A DNA stretch of 64,000 nt from Caballeronia sp. LZ062 (GTDB lineage: Bacteria > Pseudomonadota > Gammaproteobacteria > Burkholderiales > Burkholderiaceae): the NCBI RefSeq assembly GCF_031450785.1, contig NZ_JARTWB010000002.1, forward strand, positions 1,550,001-1,614,000, in the 5' to 3' direction. Of this stretch, positions 60,164-64,000 are shown in pieces. The position numbers and the translations under genes are program-made. Numbering within the stretch: position 1 is the first letter of the stretch; each line of letters opens with the position of its first letter. The notes beneath the pieces were generated by a model. That model was not told where the DNA came from and searched no databases. It was given only the letters and a program-made list of their open reading frames with translations.

Positions 60164-61960
60164 TCACGCGGCCTGCTGCTGATACTGGATGCGATGAAGA
60201 TGCGCGTAGAGACCGTTGTGGCGCAGCAATTCCGCGTGGCTGCCCTGCTCCGCGATCTTGCCCGCTTCCAGCACGAGAATACGGTCGGCGCGCTCGATGG
60301 TCGAAAGCCGGTGCGCGATGACGAGCGTGGTGCGCCCCTTCATCAGCGTTTCCAGGGCCGACTGCACGTGCCGCTCGGATTCCGAATCGAGCGCGGACGT
60401 GGCTTCGTCGAGAATCAGGATCGGCGCGTTCTTGTAGATGGCGCGCGCGATGGCAAGACGCTGACGCTGGCCACCTGACAGACGCATACCGTTGCCGCCG
60501 ATCAAGGTATCGATGCCGTCGGGCATGGACGCGACGACATCCGCCAGATTGGCGGCGGCCAGCGCGGCGAGCACGCGGTCGCGGTCGGGCACCGTGCCGT
60601 ATGCGACGTTTGCAGCGATGCTGTCGTTGAAGAGAACCACGTCCTGACTGACCATCGCCATTTGCGAACGCAAATCGGCCAATGCGTATTCAGTGAGCGG
60701 CACGCCGTCGACGAGCACCTCGCCCTCGGCCGGATCGAAGAAACGCGGCAACAGATTGACGAGCGTGGTCTTGCCGCTGCCCGACGGCCCCGCGAGCGCG
60801 ACCATTTCGCCGGGCGCGACCTTGAAGGACACGTGATCCAGCGTGGCGCGCTCCTGCGTGCCGTAGTTGAACGACACGTTGCGGAACTCGATGCTGCCTT
60901 GCGCGCGATCGAGCCGCCGCCCGCCGCCCACTGGCTCTGGCGGCTCGTCGATGAGGCCGAAGATCAGTTCCGCCGCCGTCATGCCCCGCTGCAGCGGTTG
61001 ATTGACGTCGATCAGATGCTTGAGCGGCGAGATCACGAGCAGCATTGACGTGACGAATGCGACGAAGCCGCCGACGGTGGTCTGGTCGCTCGCCGACTGC
61101 AGCACGGCAATGGTGATCACGATGGCGAGCGCGATGGATGCCAAAAACTGCGTGAGCGGTTGGGCAAGACCGCCGGACACCTGCATGCGCATGGCGTAAC
61201 CGCGCAGGCGGCTGCTCATTTCGGTGAAACGGCTCATTTCGTACGGCTCGCCGTTATGCACCTTGACGACTTTGTAGCCGCCCACCGTCTCCTCGACGAT
61301 ATACGAGAGGTCGTTCGTGAGCATCTGATGCTCGCGGTTCAGACGCCGCAAGCGCCGGTTGATCTTCGAGACCAGCCAGCCGATGCCCGGCAGAATGAGC
61401 GCGACGATCAGCGTGAGGCGCCAGTTGAGAATGAAGAGATAGCCGAGCAGAAACACGACCGTGAGCGAATCGCGCACGAGCGTGACGACGACGCTCGACA
61501 GCACCTGAAGGATCTGGTTGACCTCGAACACGATGGCGTTGATCACCGTGCTGGCGGTCTCGCGCTGAAAGAAGCCGGCGCTCGTGTGGATCATCCGATC
61601 GAACATCTGCAGCCGCAGTTGCAGCAGGATCTTGTTCGACACGTAGGAGAGCAGATACCCCGATGCGTATTGCGCGACGCCGCGCACAAGCGCAAGCCCG
61701 ATCACCGCGACGGGCACGACCCACTTCGCTTTCTCGCTGCCTCGCGTGCCGAAGCCGTGGTCGAGCAGCGGCTTGAGCAGCATCGGAATGCCCGCTTCGC
61801 TGGCCGCGACGAAACCCATCGCCACGAGTCCGAGAAGCGCGATACCCATGAGCGGCCGAAGGTACGGCCATAGCCGCTTCATGACGGCTGCGGGCGAGGT
61901 GGTATTGCCCTCGCCGATGGTCTTTCTCAGTGTCTGCTTCTCGCTCGAATTCTCGCTCAA
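60164..61960 (-). CDS. msbA: Lipid A exporter MsbA (ABC transporter), TTG start likely
   Basis: The 598-residue product is a half-transporter with six helices and an ATPase domain: Walker [10 protein letters not shown], signature [15 protein letters not shown], Walker [13 protein letters not shown]. It flips lipid A-core across the inner membrane. I prefer the TTG at 61960 ([20 protein letters not shown]), because AGAGGA precedes it and that N-terminus resembles Burkholderia MsbA; ATG 61882 ([13 protein letters not shown]) is the alternative. The much longer upstream frame overlaps the divergent glycosyltransferase and is spurious. First gene of the LPS operon. Confidence 0.94.
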   Translation of the reverse strand: MSENSSEKQTLRKTIGEGNTTSPAAVMKRLWPYLRPLMGIALLGLVAMGFVAASEAGIPMLLKPLLDHGFGTRGSEKAKWVVPVAVIGLALVRGVAQYASGYLLSYVSNKILLQLRLQMFDRMIHTSAGFFQRETASTVINAIVFEVNQILQVLSSVVVTLVRDSLTVVFLLGYLFILNWRLTLIVALILPGIGWLVSKINRRLRRLNREHQMLTNDLSYIVEETVGGYKVVKVHNGEPYEMSRFTEMSSRLRGYAMRMQVSGGLAQPLTQFLASIALAIVITIAVLQSASDQTTVGGFVAFVTSMLLVISPLKHLIDVNQPLQRGMTAAELIFGLIDEPPEPVGGGRRLDRAQGSIEFRNVSFNYGTQERATLDHVSFKVAPGEMVALAGPSGSGKTTLVNLLPRFFDPAEGEVLVDGVPLTEYALADLRSQMAMVSQDVVLFNDSIAANVAYGTVPDRDRVLAALAAANLADVVASMPDGIDTLIGGNGMRLSGGQRQRLAIARAIYKNAPILILDEATSALDSESERHVQSALETLMKGRTTLVIAHRLSTIERADRILVLEAGKIAEQGSHAELLRHNGLYAHLHRIQYQQQAA

Positions 61961-62159
61961 ATCGTCCTCTGCGTTGCGATGCCCCGGCAGCCGTATTCGC
62001 CAGCCAGGAAAAAGGCCGCGCCGACGCAAAACCGCCGGACGCCACAACAATCCGCCATTGTAGACCGCCCGGCTTGTCCGATTCAGATGGCGCGCTTGCG
62101 GCCGGTCGATGGCTCTACAATACGCGCCACAAGCAACCCAGCCGCTACGGCCCGACGAT

Positions 62160-62927
62160 ATGACACACGAGAGCCTCGGCATCGCCATCATCACGCACAA
62201 CGCAGCGGCGCGGCTCGCGCAATGTCTCGCATCCGTGTCGTTCGCCGACGATATCGTCGTGATCGACGGCGGCAGCACCGACGCAACCGCCGACATCGCG
62301 CGACAGCACGGGGCGCGCGTGATCAGCGCGCCGGACTGGCCCGGCTTCGGGCCGCAGAAGAACCGCGCGCTCGACGCGCTTTCGACTGACTGGGTGCTCT
62401 CTATCGACGCCGACGAAGTCGTGACGCCCGAGCTCGGCACAGCAATCCGGCGCGTGATCGCCCAACCGGCTGCCGATGTGTACGCGGTAGACCGACTCTC
62501 GAGCTTCTGCGGCGACTGGATCACGCACAGCGGCTGGTACCCCGACTGGATTCCCCGGCTCTTCAGGCGCGGCACCGCGCGCTTCTCCGACGATCTCGTG
62601 CACGAACGGCTCGTCGTGCCGCCGGGTGCGGCCGTGGCGCGGCTCGAAGGCAAATTGCTGCACTACTCTTACGAAGACTTCGAGACCGTCTTGCGCAAGC
62701 TCGACGCCTACTCGACGGCCGGCGCGCGGCAACGCCACGCCGCCGGCAAGCGCGCCAGCCTCGGCATGGCCGTGACGCGCGGCGCGTGGGCTTTCGTCAG
62801 GACCTACATTCTGCGGCGCGGGTTTCTCGACGGGCGATCAGGCTTCATGATCGCCGTCTTTAATGCCCAAACGGTGTACTACCGCTTCGTCAAACTGGCG
62901 TATCTGAGCCGGCGCCCGCCTCAATAA
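62160..62927 (+). CDS. Glycosyltransferase family 2 (WaaE/KdtX-like core glycosyltransferase)
   Basis: The 255-residue product has the GT2 nucleotide-sugar fold: [38 protein letters not shown] and the DxD-like SIDADEVVT. Later blocks such as [20 protein letters not shown] match LPS core beta-glucosyltransferases of the WaaE/KdtX group. It starts at ATG 62160 and is divergent from msbA; both likely share the 200-bp intergenic region. Its stop overlaps the dnaE 3' end by 7 bp. Confidence 0.88.
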   Translation: MTHESLGIAIITHNAAARLAQCLASVSFADDIVVIDGGSTDATADIARQHGARVISAPDWPGFGPQKNRALDALSTDWVLSIDADEVVTPELGTAIRRVIAQPAADVYAVDRLSSFCGDWITHSGWYPDWIPRLFRRGTARFSDDLVHERLVVPPGAAVARLEGKLLHYSYEDFETVLRKLDAYSTAGARQRHAAGKRASLGMAVTRGAWAFVRTYILRRGFLDGRSGFMIAVFNAQTVYYRFVKLAYLSRRPPQ

Positions 62928-64000
62928 ACAATCTCGATTTCACTTCCCGCGAACTCCCCGCGCAGCGCGCTGATGAGATCGTCGGTGGGCTTGACACGCC
63001 ACGCGTCGCCCAGACGCACTTCGCCTTCCGCGTGCTCGCTGCGATAAACGATGCTCACGTTCAGCCCGTTCGGGATCGGCGCGGCGCTCTGACGCTGACG
63101 GCCGTTCTCCCTGACCGGCATCGGCGGCGGCGCGGCCTGTTCGCGTGCTGCATGCGCTTCCAGCACGCGGCGCAGCCGCAAGGCGTCGGCGTTGCCGTTC
63201 ATCTCCACCTTCACCGACTGCGCGTAACGGCTGCGCGCGCGTTCGAGGTCCATCGCGGTATCGACGGTAAAGCGGATGCCGCCCGTGAACGCGTCGTTGC
63301 GCGCCTGGCCCTGCACGACGAGCAGTTCGTCTTCCTTGAAAAGCGCCTTGTTCGCTTCGAACTGCTCGTTGAAGACGGTCACTTCGCACTGGCCGGTGCC
63401 GTCGTCGAGATTGACGATCAGCATCTTGCCGCGTTGCGTCATCTGCGTGCGCATCGACGAAATCACGCCTGCGACCAGCTTGTCGCGTCCTTCCTTCAGC
63501 TCGCCGATCTTCTGGCGCACGAAGCGGCGCACTTCGCCCTTGTAGGCGTCGAAAAGATGACCGGACAGATAGAAGCCGAGCGCCGTCTTCTCTTCTTGAA
63601 GCCGCTTTTTGTCCGACCACGCGGGCTCGTCGACGAGTTCATGCTTCTGCAGCGGCGTGTCGCCCACGTCGAAGAGGCCCGCCTGCATGGCGTTGGCGGC
63701 GGCCTGTTCGGCGGCTTCCATCGCGAGCGGCACGGAAGCCAGCAGTTGCGCGCGATTGGCATGAAGCGCGTCGAACGCGCCCGCGCGAATCAGCGCCTCC
63801 ACCGTGCGCCGGTTCACGACGCGCCGGTCGATGCGTTCGCAGAAATCGAACAGATCGGTGAACGCGCCGTCTTCGCGCGCCCGCAGAATCTCCTCGATTG
63901 CGTTCTGCCCGCTGCCCTTCACCGCGCCGAGGCCATAACGAATGATCTTCGAACGCTTCCCGTCCGCGTCAGCGACCGGCTCGAAGCGATACGCCGACTG
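62921..64000 (-). CDS. dnaE: DNA polymerase III alpha subunit, 3' part (5' end outside window)
   Basis: The frame is open to the window end and gives about 359 residues of the DnaE C-terminus. Visible blocks are YGLGAVKGSGQNAIEEILR, DLFDFCERIDRRVVNRRTVE (HhH/tail region) and the OB-fold with MLIVNLDDGTGQCEVTVFNE. The last part (residues from about EVRLGDAWRVKPTDDLISAL) is the tau-binding tail. The polymerase and PHP domains lie outside. It ends EIVY-TGA in convergent overlap with the GT2 gene. Confidence 0.95.
   Translation of the reverse strand, partial: QSAYRFEPVADADGKRSKIIRYGLGAVKGSGQNAIEEILRAREDGAFTDLFDFCERIDRRVVNRRTVEALIRAGAFDALHANRAQLLASVPLAMEAAEQAAANAMQAGLFDVGDTPLQKHELVDEPAWSDKKRLQEEKTALGFYLSGHLFDAYKGEVRRFVRQKIGELKEGRDKLVAGVISSMRTQMTQRGKMLIVNLDDGTGQCEVTVFNEQFEANKALFKEDELLVVQGQARNDAFTGGIRFTVDTAMDLERARSRYAQSVKVEMNGNADALRLRRVLEAHAAREQAAPPPMPVRENGRQRQSAAPIPNGLNVSIVYRSEHAEGEVRLGDAWRVKPTDDLISALRGEFAGSEIEIVY

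Noticed and set aside
61961..62653. Extension of the MsbA frame by about 230 codons
   Set aside because: It runs across the divergent promoter region and the GT2 gene, and its translation is unlike any MsbA N-terminus.

Overview
The window is a GC-rich chromosomal segment of a betaproteobacterium, most likely from Burkholderia sensu lato (Paraburkholderia/Caballeronia type). This rests on protein flavour and gene order: msbA-waaC-glycosyltransferase-waaL, purD-hemF-nadD-rsfS-rlmH-maf-rng, recC-recB-recD, mdtABC and a TPP-riboswitch thiC. Genes are dense and mostly housekeeping. I see no prophage, insertion sequence, CRISPR array, tRNA or rRNA.

Layout. 1-1096: 3' part of an MFS transporter, followed by a gene-poor stretch (1097-1943) with a 188-bp imperfect tandem duplication holding remnants of a DinG/XPD-like helicase motif. 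1944-6231: a stress-type island with two response regulators, a ferritin-like protein, two small DUF1328 membrane proteins, a divergent NarL-type histidine kinase and an entericidin. 6369-12549: a DUF4397 lipoprotein, a DMT exporter, thiC behind a TPP riboswitch, a glycine-zipper lipoprotein, a Gly/His repeat lipoprotein and a small membrane protein. 12755-15880: lactate permease, EamA transporter and arfB. 15911-25872: recC, recB and recD on the minus strand. 26057-34119: a FUSC exporter, a small membrane protein, an Lrp regulator divergent from a thiol dioxygenase, a large MscS channel, a lipoprotein and a small membrane protein. 34208-34342: a strong candidate small RNA. 34548-43530: an IclR regulator and the mdtABC RND efflux operon. 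43599-47223: an NAD(P)-binding protein, kdpE without kdpD, a quinone reductase, mgsA and an SDR. 47498-55583: upp, yebC, purD, hemF, nadD, rsfS, rlmH, maf and rng. 55593-62927: LPS core and lipid A export genes. 62921-64000: the 3' end of dnaE.

The most unusual structure lies between recB and recD. The recB stop/recD start junction has been amplified into tandem units of 84/86/84/86 bp. This creates two back-to-back 57-codon reading frames, and every stop overlaps the next start as ATGA, so the recC-recB-orfA-orfB-recD chain stays translationally coupled throughout. RecD also carries a long hydrophilic Arg/Asp/Gln/Asn/His-rich insertion. The second most interesting item is the candidate small RNA on the minus strand at 34208-34342, which has a near-consensus promoter, an internal hairpin and an intrinsic terminator with eight T residues.

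Everything here comes from reading the sequence. Family assignments rest on remembered motifs; no database search was run.
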